DNA from: Alphaproteobacteria bacterium
Lineage (GTDB): Bacteria; Pseudomonadota; Alphaproteobacteria; UBA8366
NCBI GenBank assembly: GCA_018665505.1
Contig: JABJCS010000849.1
Span: 1-5,130, forward strand
Direction of reading: 5' to 3'
Length of the DNA: 5,130 nucleotides
A program made the position numbers and the translations under genes. The notes under the pieces were generated by a model. The model was given only the letters and a program-made list of their open reading frames with translations, was not told the DNA's origin and ran no database searches. Below are positions 1 through 5,130 of this stretch, in pieces. Each line of letters starts with the position of its first letter. Position 1 is the first letter of the stretch.

Positions 1-314
1 AAATTGATCGAGCTCCAATCCATCCACTTATCCGCCGCCGCACGGGCTTGCAGATCCTCCGGATAGAGGTCTCCCATGCTGTATTTCGCGCAGAGATAGC
101 GCGTCACCGCGCCAGATTCCCAGAGCGTGAAGCCGTTTTCTTCTTCTAGTGTCGGCAGGCGACCGTTGGGATTCTTCGCGCGGTATTCCGGGTCGTCGTT
201 GCCCCCGAATTCTCCGCCCCAATCGACGCGTTCATAGTCAACACCAATTTCACCAAGACACCACGTCACCTTGATCACGTTCGAGCCGTCTTTGCGGCCC
301 CAAAGCTTAAACAT
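1..314 (-). CDS. Glutathione S-transferase, GstB-like, N-terminal part (cut by the left edge)
   Basis: This is the N-terminal thioredoxin-fold domain of a soluble glutathione S-transferase, an enzyme family that conjugates glutathione to electrophiles or removes halide from small acids. The 104 readable residues begin MFKLWGRKDGSNVIKV, with the WGR..S.NV.KV pattern I recall from E. coli GstB-type enzymes. S11 or N12 is the likely glutathione-activating position. The cis-proline motif LPTL (P54) and the glutathione-binding WES (E66-S67) follow, then RYLCAKY, and WMDW (97-100) starts the helical domain. The ATG at 314 is supported by GGAGGG six bases upstream. The gene begins only 31 bases after the MFS stop, so it is probably co-transcribed. 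The C-terminal helical domain lies outside the window, so the substrate class is unknown. The family call is firm; the GstB subgroup is from memory of the family pattern. Confidence 0.92.
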   Translation of the reverse strand, partial: MFKLWGRKDGSNVIKVTWCLGEIGVDYERVDWGGEFGGNDDPEYRAKNPNGRLPTLEEENGFTLWESGAVTRYLCAKYSMGDLYPEDLQARAAADKWMDWSSIN

Positions 315-320
315 CGCACA

Positions 321-326
321 CCCTCC
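321..326 (-). promoter_or_regulatory. Ribosome binding site of the GST gene
   Basis: The minus strand reads GGAGGG followed by six bases and then the ATG at 314. This near-perfect Shine-Dalgarno fixes the GST start. It lies within the 31-base gap after the MFS stop, so GST can be translated independently of MFS. Confidence 0.75.
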
Positions 327-345
327 GAAGGTTATTTGCTTATGA

Positions 346-1581
346 CTAGATTAGCGCGGCGCGGACACTCCGCAACCGCAGGAGCAACATGCCGACAATG
401 ACGAGATTGATCCCATTCGCACCCGCACCGAGCATAAAAGCAAGAACATAACTACCACTCAAATCAAACAAGAATCCGCCGAACCAACCGCCAAGCGCCA
501 TGCCGATCCCACCAAAGAAAATCACTACGGCTGTACGTCGCCCGATCCCGACACTGGACAGATGATCTCGAATGACAACGGGGTAAAGGGGCAATATTCC
601 CCCATACCCGATACCGAAAATAATCCCAATCAAATAGAGTCCAATTAAATTGTCGACGATCACAAACACGCCCACCATCGACGTCTGAATACAGGAGAAA
701 AGAAAGAGAGTCGGCAGGCTTCCGAGCCGGTCCGAGACATAACCCATGATCGTGAGCCGCGTTACCCCCGCCACCAACAACGCCAGTGCCAAGACTTCTG
801 CCGCACGCGCCGCCGGATGACCGATATCGGTCATATGCGAGACGATATGCGCCAAAGGAAGCGCCATCGCGACACAGCAACCGACGATACCGATGGATAA
901 GGTCACCATCCATATGGAGGCTGCAACACCACCGTTTCGGGTAAAATCGTCCATCTGATCGTCAACTTGGGGGGCGTTGGCTGCGGCTGGGATTAATCGA
1001 CGCTCCCCAATGAATTTCTTTTGCCAAAGAAAAACCAGGCTAATCGGCAACATCGTACAAAGCGTAAACACGCCAAAATAAAAATACGTCTCTCGCCATC
1101 CCACGTCGTCGTTAAAATAACGCACGACAGGTGGCCAAAAGGTGCCTGCAAATGCCTGCCCGGAAGCGACCACACCGGCAGCAAATCCGCGTCGCCGTTC
1201 GAATAAATTGACGATATTGGCCATCAAGGGAGAGAACAATGTCGCCTGCCCGAGAAACCCGAAGAGCAGCCCGTATGCCACCAGGAATTCCCACTGCGTC
1301 GACATACCGCTGACCACGAAGGCACCGAGACCCATCATCACCGCACCCAACAGGATTAGCGGACCAATTCCGGAGCGATCGAACCATAAGCCCATGACAA
1401 TCGCGCCAACTCCGGCACACAAAAATTGAACGGCATATGCGATGGACGGGATTGAGCGCGGCCAATCGAACTCGGCCGCAATGGGTTTGAGAACCACCAC
1501 GAGCACGAAGATGCTACCGCTGCCGATCAGCAACGCCAACATCGACGCCCACAGGACGATATAGCGATAATTCGCGGCCAA
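346..1581 (-). CDS. MFS transporter, monocarboxylate/OFA-like
   Basis: This is a 411-residue inner-membrane permease of the major facilitator superfamily, with about twelve hydrophobic segments: roughly 8-31, 44-66, 73-91, 97-120, 133-153, 165-186, then a hydrophilic central loop 187-217, and 219-243, 258-279, 289-309, 312-335, 350-372, 377-401. Motif A copies occur in both halves: G64-L-W-F-D-R-S-G71, and G280-Y-V-S-D-R-L-G287. The stretch FERRRGFAAGVVASG (127-141), then a proline pair and GWR (161-163), is typical of monocarboxylate-porter and oxalate/formate-antiporter-like families, so an organic-anion substrate is a reasonable guess. The start is uncertain. TTG at 1581 is the only ATG/GTG/TTG upstream of M14 in this frame, and it has no clear Shine-Dalgarno. 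Starting at M14 (1542) would cut into the first membrane segment. The gene follows the parvulin stop by 41 bases and precedes GST by 31, which suggests an operon. The substrate is not determinable here. Confidence 0.9.
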   Translation of the reverse strand: MAANYRYIVLWASMLALLIGSGSIFVLVVVLKPIAAEFDWPRSIPSIAYAVQFLCAGVGAIVMGLWFDRSGIGPLILLGAVMMGLGAFVVSGMSTQWEFLVAYGLLFGFLGQATLFSPLMANIVNLFERRRGFAAGVVASGQAFAGTFWPPVVRYFNDDVGWRETYFYFGVFTLCTMLPISLVFLWQKKFIGERRLIPAAANAPQVDDQMDDFTRNGGVAASIWMVTLSIGIVGCCVAMALPLAHIVSHMTDIGHPAARAAEVLALALLVAGVTRLTIMGYVSDRLGSLPTLFLFSCIQTSMVGVFVIVDNLIGLYLIGIIFGIGYGGILPLYPVVIRDHLSSVGIGRRTAVVIFFGGIGMALGGWFGGFLFDLSGSYVLAFMLGAGANGINLVIVGMLLLRLRSVRAALI

Positions 1582-1622
1582 CCGGCTTGCGATGGTGTTG
1601 ACCGTCCGACCGGCGGCCGGGA

Positions 1623-1943
1623 TTATGCGGTTCGCTGAATCAGATGATATCCAAACGCGGTTTCGATGACACCGCTAGAGTCACCGACCTCAAGGTCAAA
1701 GACTGCTTCGTCGAATTCCGGCACCATGTCGCCACGCCCGAATGCACCGAGGCTGCCGCCGTCTTGCGCGGACGGGCATTCGGAATATTCAGCCGCTAAA
1801 TCGGCGAATTCGAGGCCATTGACCAATTCCGCTGCGACCATCTGGATTCGCTCCAAAGCCTCTTCTTTCGTGCGGTCCGCACCAGCACTTTGCGCGCCCT
1901 TGTACATGACCAAGATGTGCGACGCTTCGACTGTATCCGCCAT
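1623..1943 (-). CDS. Single-domain parvulin-type peptidyl-prolyl cis-trans isomerase
   Basis: This 106-residue protein is essentially one rotamase domain. It would catalyse cis-trans isomerisation of Xaa-Pro bonds. There is no signal peptide or membrane segment, so it should be cytoplasmic, like E. coli PpiC (93 residues) and unlike SurA, PpiD or PrsA. Visible family motifs are ASHILV (7-12, with H9 matching the first catalytic histidine), EYSECPSA (52-59, with C56 matching Pin1 C113), GGSLGAFGRGDMVPEFDEAV (62-81), and FGYHLI (97-102, with H100 the second histidine). The loop 13-28 between strand 1 and helix 1 is longer than in PpiC. Translation from ATG at 1943 is preferred over the in-frame ATG at 1949, because GGGAG sits seven bases from the former and only one from the latter. 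It begins a likely parvulin-MFS-GST unit. I cannot tell which client proteins it serves. Confidence 0.93.
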   Translation of the reverse strand: MADTVEASHILVMYKGAQSAGADRTKEEALERIQMVAAELVNGLEFADLAAEYSECPSAQDGGSLGAFGRGDMVPEFDEAVFDLEVGDSSGVIETAFGYHLIQRTA

Positions 1944-1949
1944 TTTCAT

Positions 1950-2081
1950 TCTCCCAAGCGAGGATATTAAGACAATTTTCTGGGGACTATAATCGATGGA
2001 AAGCTCAGGTACACATCAAATTGCACTTCGATACGTAAGGAATGTTTGTTATACTGTCGGATGCCAAGACGAGAAGATGTC
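1950..2081. promoter_or_regulatory. Divergent intergenic promoter region (parvulin on minus, small secreted protein on plus)
   Basis: This A/T-richer stretch separates the minus-strand parvulin gene from the plus-strand small gene and is the main place in the window for promoters. On the plus strand there is a perfect TATAAT at 1988-1993, with TTAAGA (1967-1972) at a short 15-base spacing. A second element, TATACT (2050-2055), lies about 27 bases before the small gene's ATG, but without a good -35 at standard spacing. On the minus strand, GATTATAGT overlaps the first element and contains TATAGT as a candidate -10 for the parvulin unit, again with a poor -35. The region's role is inferred mainly from gene orientation. 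The individual boxes are weak evidence, because alphaproteobacterial promoters diverge from the E. coli consensus. No clear operator palindrome was seen beyond the short ATCGAT and TACGTA. Confidence 0.45.
1951..1955 (-). promoter_or_regulatory. Ribosome binding site deciding the parvulin start
   Basis: The minus strand reads GGGAG, then seven bases, then the ATG at 1943. The earlier in-frame ATG at 1949 is only one base from this Shine-Dalgarno and cannot use it properly. The site therefore argues for a start two residues downstream of the longest reading frame. Confidence 0.7.
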
Positions 2082-2243
2082 ATGCTCAAACTGATTGCAG
2101 TGATCCTCATCCTCGCGGGAACGGTCTGGCCCGCGCAGGCACAGCAGAGCCCCATTAGAGGGTTGGACATACACGACTGCGCGGAAGGAGCCGACGAGGA
2201 CCTCGGGAAACCGCCCTATACGCCGAAACCGGCCACTTCTTAG
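2082..2243 (+). CDS. Small secreted/periplasmic protein of unknown function
   Basis: I do not recognise this 53-residue protein. Its N-terminus looks like a Sec signal peptide: MLK, then a hydrophobic core LIAVILILAGTVW, then PAQA before Gln-Gln, with likely cleavage after residue 20 (AQA|QQ). There is no lipobox cysteine at that point. The mature part would be only about 33 residues. It has a single cysteine in DIHDC, an acidic stretch (EGADEDLG) and a proline-rich tail (KPPYTPKP). Third codon positions are mostly G or C, like the neighbours, which supports real coding. ATG at 2082 has GAGAAG five bases upstream. Longer versions from TTG 2046 or ATG 2061 lack a ribosome binding site and would put charged residues before the signal core. 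Its stop overlaps that of the convergent alpha/beta hydrolase gene. It could still be a chance open frame, so confidence is moderate. Confidence 0.55.
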   Translation: MLKLIAVILILAGTVWPAQAQQSPIRGLDIHDCAEGADEDLGKPPYTPKPATS

Positions 2244-3052
2244 GCGGCGCTCCCCGTCAGGAAACTCAGAACAGCGTCGTTGAACTCTGCCGGTGCCTCA
2301 ATATTACAGAGATGCCCTGCGTCGGGGATTTCCACGAAATGCGCACCCGCTATTTTTGTCGCGATTTCGCGCCCCAGTTCCGGTCGGTTCAGTCGGTCGT
2401 CACCACCATATAGTAACAGGGTTGGGACACGAATATCATCCAATGCCGCCGACCTGTCGTAATAGGTCGAGGCTTCAATTGTTTTAATATAACTCTCTTT
2501 ATGGAGTATTGAGATGCTGTCGACCAATTGCTGGAAATGGGCTTCGGTCGAGCGAGCACCCATCAGAGTTCGCGCAACAATAGGCGCTATATCTCTCGGC
2601 TCTTTGCCCTCTTCCACCAGCGGCTTTTTGCGGAGCCGCACGAATTCCTCACGATCTTCCGGTGTCCTTTGGGTAAAGCTGGCGCGGGTACCAGACAGAG
2701 TGAGCGTTTTGACGCGATCCGGAGACCGAGCCATGAAATCTAACGCAATCCTCCCCCCCATTGAAAGACCTACAATATGTGCGGTCCGAACGCTCAAATG
2801 ATCGAGGAGACGTAGAATATCTTTGGCGAAATCGCCAAAATCGAGCGGGCCGCTATAGTCGTCTGACAGGCCGTATCCACGGGCATCCCAAGCGACGGCG
2901 TGAAACTTTTCCGCAAAAGCCGGCAATTGATCATGCCAATTCGTCCGATTGCCACCGATCCCGTGCAGAAACAATACGACGTCCCCCGTCCCCGAATGAT
3001 CGTATGCGATACGGGGATCTCCCGGCACGAAATCCGTTTGAATATCAGCCAT
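2240..3052 (-). CDS. Alpha/beta-fold hydrolase (3-oxoadipate enol-lactonase/esterase-like)
   Basis: This 270-residue cytoplasmic hydrolase of the alpha/beta-fold superfamily has no signal peptide. It shows the full set of family landmarks in order: oxyanion-hole motif HGIGGN (30-35), WDARGYGLSD (55-64), the nucleophile elbow GLSMGG with Ser97, a cap region around 125-200, the acid in YGGDDRLN (Asp219 likely, Asp218 possible), and the catalytic histidine in DAGHLCN (His247). Overall it resembles 3-oxoadipate enol-lactonase-type and RutD-type enzymes, but the superfamily is too promiscuous to name a substrate. The ATG at 3052 has AAGGAG seven bases upstream, and this site contains the stop codon of the M20 gene 11 bases before it. 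That indicates translational coupling in an amidase-M20-hydrolase unit. The gene's end overlaps the end of the plus-strand small gene. Family call is high confidence; the specific reaction is unknown. Confidence 0.93.
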   Translation of the reverse strand: MADIQTDFVPGDPRIAYDHSGTGDVVLFLHGIGGNRTNWHDQLPAFAEKFHAVAWDARGYGLSDDYSGPLDFGDFAKDILRLLDHLSVRTAHIVGLSMGGRIALDFMARSPDRVKTLTLSGTRASFTQRTPEDREEFVRLRKKPLVEEGKEPRDIAPIVARTLMGARSTEAHFQQLVDSISILHKESYIKTIEASTYYDRSAALDDIRVPTLLLYGGDDRLNRPELGREIATKIAGAHFVEIPDAGHLCNIEAPAEFNDAVLSFLTGSAA

Positions 3053-3059
3053 ATGCCTA

Positions 3060-3065
3060 CTCCTT
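3060..3065 (-). promoter_or_regulatory. Ribosome binding site of the alpha/beta hydrolase overlapping the M20 stop codon
   Basis: On the minus strand TAAGGAG contains both the M20 stop TAA (3066-3064) and the Shine-Dalgarno AAGGAG, followed by seven bases and the ATG at 3052. Ribosomes terminating on the M20 gene stop directly on the initiation site of the next gene, an arrangement favouring coupled translation. Confidence 0.75.
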
Positions 3066-4299
3066 AGACGCGGCCCGCACGGTGCAGGAGTGTATGCATC
3101 AACACATCGGTTCCGGCAGCCAGATCTTCCGGCCGCGCGTTTTCCAACTCGTTGTGGCTAATACCATCTTCACACGGGATGAAGATCATGCCGGATGGGC
3201 AGACATGCGAAAGATTGATGGCATCGTGGCCGGCACCCGAAAAGATATCCATGCAAGGAAAACCAAGCGCGTCGGACGCATCCCGCACCGCTTGGACGCA
3301 GGCGGGATCGAAGGTTACGGCATCGCGATGGCTGGTCTGTTGGATGTCGAGTCCGAGACCGCGTTCCTTGGCAATCACCTCGCATGCCGATTTCATCGCC
3401 TGCCCTGCCGCTGCCAGGGTATCGTTATCGGGATGACGGCTATCGATGGAGAAAATTACTTGACCCGGAATGGTGTTCCGCGAATTTGGTCGCACACGCA
3501 GGTGCCCAACGGTAATCACTGGATGCGGATCGAACGCGAAGGCAGCATTGTCGACCGCATCGATCATCCGCGCCGCACCATGCATCGCGTCCTTACGCAG
3601 TACCATCGGCAAGGTACCTGCGTGCCCCTCCTCTCCGGTCACCGTCACCATGTAACCCGTCGACGCCTGCGCACCCTCGACGGCACCGATCTGCAGGCCC
3701 TCCTTCTCCAGGATCGGGCCTTGTTCAATGTGAATTTCGAAAAAGCTGTCGATCTCGAATCCACCGACCGTCTCCGGTCCCGCGTAGCCAATCCGCTGTA
3801 ATTCGTCACCGATGGAGTTTCCGTCTGCATCCGCCATCGACAGCGTGTCAGCGACGCTACGTTTACCGATAAACGCATTCGAGCCGACACAGCCCGCACC
3901 GAAGCGGGAACCTTCTTCATCAGTCCAACATACGACGTCGATGGGTCGCTCATGTTGGACGCCCGCATCGTTGAGCGTCCGCACGATCTCCAATCCCGAC
4001 AGCACGCCCAAAATACCATCGAACCGACCGCCAAGCGGTTGCGTGTCCAAATGGCTGCCCGTCATTACCGGAGCCGCGGTTTCATTGGTTCCCGCCCGCC
4101 GCGCAAAGATATTGCCGACGGCATCGACGCGCACTTCACACCCTGCTTCCTTCGACCATTGAACGAACAAGTCACGCGCCTTCTTGTCGTCGTCGGTTAA
4201 CGCGAGACGCCCCATGCCACCCTTCGGTGTCGCCCCAAATACCGCCATTTCCATATGCGCGTCCCAAAGGCGCTGCTGGTCCGTCCGCAAGTCGCTCAT
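3064..4299 (-). CDS. M20-family Zn-dependent amidohydrolase (N-carbamoyl-amino-acid hydrolase / allantoate amidohydrolase / beta-ureidopropionase type)
   Basis: This 411-residue cytoplasmic metallo-amidohydrolase hydrolyses the C-N bond of N-carbamoyl or ureido substrates, as characterised relatives do in hydantoin, pyrimidine or allantoin breakdown. The two-metal ligand pattern is intact: GSHLDTQ (His83), GGRFDG (Asp94, the bridging ligand), DEEGSRF (Glu128-Glu129), HIEQGP (His190) and GISHNE (His382). Other family signatures are EGHAGT (224-229), RPNSRNTIPG (270-279) at the start of the substrate-binding part of the dimerisation domain, the strand ending DSRHPD (286-291), and SGAGHDA (354-360). 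Length matches the family. Start choice: the ATG at 4299 overlaps the amidase stop as ATGA and has GGGAG seven bases upstream. A longer frame from 4329 would overlap the amidase by 34 bases without need. The sequence does not let me choose among the three activities. It is the middle gene of the hydrolase unit. Confidence 0.94.
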   Translation of the reverse strand: MSDLRTDQQRLWDAHMEMAVFGATPKGGMGRLALTDDDKKARDLFVQWSKEAGCEVRVDAVGNIFARRAGTNETAAPVMTGSHLDTQPLGGRFDGILGVLSGLEIVRTLNDAGVQHERPIDVVCWTDEEGSRFGAGCVGSNAFIGKRSVADTLSMADADGNSIGDELQRIGYAGPETVGGFEIDSFFEIHIEQGPILEKEGLQIGAVEGAQASTGYMVTVTGEEGHAGTLPMVLRKDAMHGAARMIDAVDNAAFAFDPHPVITVGHLRVRPNSRNTIPGQVIFSIDSRHPDNDTLAAAGQAMKSACEVIAKERGLGLDIQQTSHRDAVTFDPACVQAVRDASDALGFPCMDIFSGAGHDAINLSHVCPSGMIFIPCEDGISHNELENARPEDLAAGTDVLMHTLLHRAGRV

Positions 4300-5130
4300 G
4301 CGGCTGCTCCCGCTTTCGTTTCTACCCATTTGGCGACACGGAACAGATGCGCGTCATCACCCTTGCGGGCCATCAACTGGATGCCAAAAGGCATCCCCGC
4401 CGGACCTTTGAGCATTGGCAGACACAGTCCCGGCATCCCGAGCAGCGTCCATGGTGCTTGGAAGACCGGGCTCCCGGTCGTCTTAAAGCCGATCGGCGCC
4501 TCACCCGTCGCGGGTGGAACGATGAGCGCGTCATAATCGCGCATGGCTTCGTATACGTCATCTCGAATACCATCCACAGCGTCCAACGCCCGCATGTATT
4601 CGTAGGCCGTGACTTCCTTGCCAAGCGCAATCCTATCGAGGGTCATCTGCTCCATGCGTGACGGTTTTTGATCCACCTCGTCGCCAAAATAATACGCGAC
4701 GCCCGCACCCATGATCTTGTCGTGATGACTAAGCAAATCACCAAAGCTTTCCGGAAGCTCCACTTCTTCGACAGTTCCTCCGAGCTTGCGGACAAATGCC
4801 TCGAAGGTTTTGAATGTCTCCGGGTCACCTTCATGCCACGCTGGAGTGCGCGCGAAGCCAATACGCGGCGCGCCGTCTAATGGCCGCGCCACGGCATCCT
4901 GCAAATTAAAATTCGGATTTCCCCGCATCTCTTCGTCGCGGGGGTCGTAGACCATCAATACGTCGCTCAGCAGCGCCAAATCCTCGAGGCTGCGCGCCAG
5001 GGGTCCGACATGGTCGAGCTTGCGGGAGATCGCGCTCACCCCCACACAGGATATCGATCCGAATGTCGGCTTGTAGCCATAGATCCCGCAGAAGGAAGCT
5101 GGCCGGAGAGTAGACCCCGATGTCTGCGAG
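4296..5130 (-). CDS. Amidase signature family amidase (5' end beyond the right edge)
   Basis: These are the last 277 residues of an amidase of the Ser-cisSer-Lys signature family, which hydrolyses amides to carboxylate and ammonia or amine. The frame stays open to the right edge. A GTG at 5045 could be mistaken for a start, but conserved family sequence lies upstream of it. Counting from the edge, SQTSGSTLRPASFCG (1-15) holds the catalytic nucleophile, most likely Ser6 (codon 5112-5114). YKPTFG (19-24) and LDHVGPLARS (38-47) follow, all classic signature-family landmarks. The end, around GMPGLCLPM and GMPFGIQLMAR, is the usual C-terminal strand pair. The catalytic Lys and cis-Ser would lie outside the window, so activity cannot be fully judged. 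The nucleophile segment reads TSGS where many members have TGGS. The stop TGA overlaps the M20 start in ATGA, making this the upstream partner of a coupled operon. The substrate is unknown; related genes act on ureides, nitrile-derived amides, malonamate or glutamyl-tRNA, the last unlikely in this context. Confidence 0.94.
   Translation of the reverse strand, partial: SQTSGSTLRPASFCGIYGYKPTFGSISCVGVSAISRKLDHVGPLARSLEDLALLSDVLMVYDPRDEEMRGNPNFNLQDAVARPLDGAPRIGFARTPAWHEGDPETFKTFEAFVRKLGGTVEEVELPESFGDLLSHHDKIMGAGVAYYFGDEVDQKPSRMEQMTLDRIALGKEVTAYEYMRALDAVDGIRDDVYEAMRDYDALIVPPATGEAPIGFKTTGSPVFQAPWTLLGMPGLCLPMLKGPAGMPFGIQLMARKGDDAHLFRVAKWVETKAGAAA
4307..4311 (-). promoter_or_regulatory. Ribosome binding site deciding the M20 hydrolase start
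   Basis: GGGAG on the minus strand lies inside the end of the amidase gene, seven bases before the ATG at 4299. Together with the ATGA stop-start overlap at 4296-4299 it makes MSDLRTDQQ the likely N-terminus rather than a frame beginning ten residues earlier. Confidence 0.75.

Noticed and set aside
28..222. A minus-strand 64-codon frame starting MGRRIRG
   Set aside because: It lies in another frame inside the GST gene, whose own frame shows the thioredoxin-fold motifs.
1610..1620. G/C-rich inverted repeat CCGGCGGCCGG between parvulin and MFS as a terminator
   Set aside because: The arms leave only a one- to three-base loop and no T-run follows on the minus strand. The small gap suggests co-transcription instead.
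1967..2170. A minus-strand 67-codon frame in the gap before the parvulin gene
   Set aside because: It has no family resemblance and runs across the A/T-rich intergenic region. The plus strand here has a signal-peptide-bearing frame with better codon use, so that strand was preferred.
2222..2233. Short hairpin GCCGAAACCGGC near the convergent gene ends as a terminator
   Set aside because: It has four-base arms, lies inside coding sequence and has no T-tract on either strand.
2761..3801. A 346-codon open frame on the plus strand, antisense to the alpha/beta hydrolase and M20 genes
   Set aside because: Its product is rich in Arg, His and Gly, has no recognisable domain, and crosses the junction of two clearly real genes. 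It is the reverse-strand shadow expected from G/C-rich codon use. Its length is notable, but nothing else supports it.
4227..4661. A 144-codon plus-strand open frame over the amidase/M20 junction
   Set aside because: It is antisense to two genes with conserved catalytic motifs, has Arg/Pro/His-rich composition and no family resemblance.
4296..5045. A complete 249-residue amidase gene starting at GTG 5045
   Set aside because: Conserved amidase-signature sequence, including the nucleophile serine and KPTFG, continues in frame upstream to the window edge, so the gene is partial and begins outside.

Overview
The window looks like ordinary chromosomal DNA from a moderately GC-rich proteobacterium, probably an alphaproteobacterium. 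This placement is an inference from gene families, G/C-rich third codon positions and strong GGAG-type ribosome binding sites; there is no rRNA or marker gene to confirm it. Six of the seven genes are on the minus strand. Reading in the direction of transcription, from the right edge leftward, they are an amidase-signature-family amidase (cut by the right edge), an M20-family Zn-dependent N-carbamoyl-amino-acid/allantoate-type amidohydrolase, an alpha/beta-fold hydrolase, a small cytoplasmic parvulin-type prolyl isomerase, an MFS transporter, and the N-terminal half of a GstB-like glutathione S-transferase (cut by the left edge).

The first three genes form a tightly coupled catabolic unit. 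The amidase stop and the M20 start share an ATGA. The M20 stop codon lies inside the Shine-Dalgarno of the alpha/beta hydrolase, with an 11-nt gap. Together they suggest stepwise hydrolysis of an amide or ureido compound: C-N cleavage by the amidase, C-N cleavage by the M20 enzyme, then an ester, lactone or other bond cleaved by the alpha/beta hydrolase. The substrate cannot be read from the sequence.

The unit is followed by a ~300-bp stretch with no minus-strand gene. On the plus strand this stretch holds a small ORF that encodes a convincing signal peptide and a short mature peptide. Its stop overlaps the hydrolase stop tail-to-tail (TTAG). Between this small gene and the parvulin start is a ~138-bp A/T-richer divergent intergenic region with -10-like elements, probably carrying promoters in both directions.

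The second minus-strand unit is parvulin, then MFS (41-nt gap, TTG start without a clear Shine-Dalgarno), then GST (31-nt gap). The transporter could import the substrate of the hydrolase unit, but that link is only positional. No tRNA, rRNA, CRISPR array, insertion sequence or convincing rho-independent terminator was seen. I found no evidence of a novel defence or mobile system. The most unusual items are the small secreted-peptide gene and the coupling junctions.
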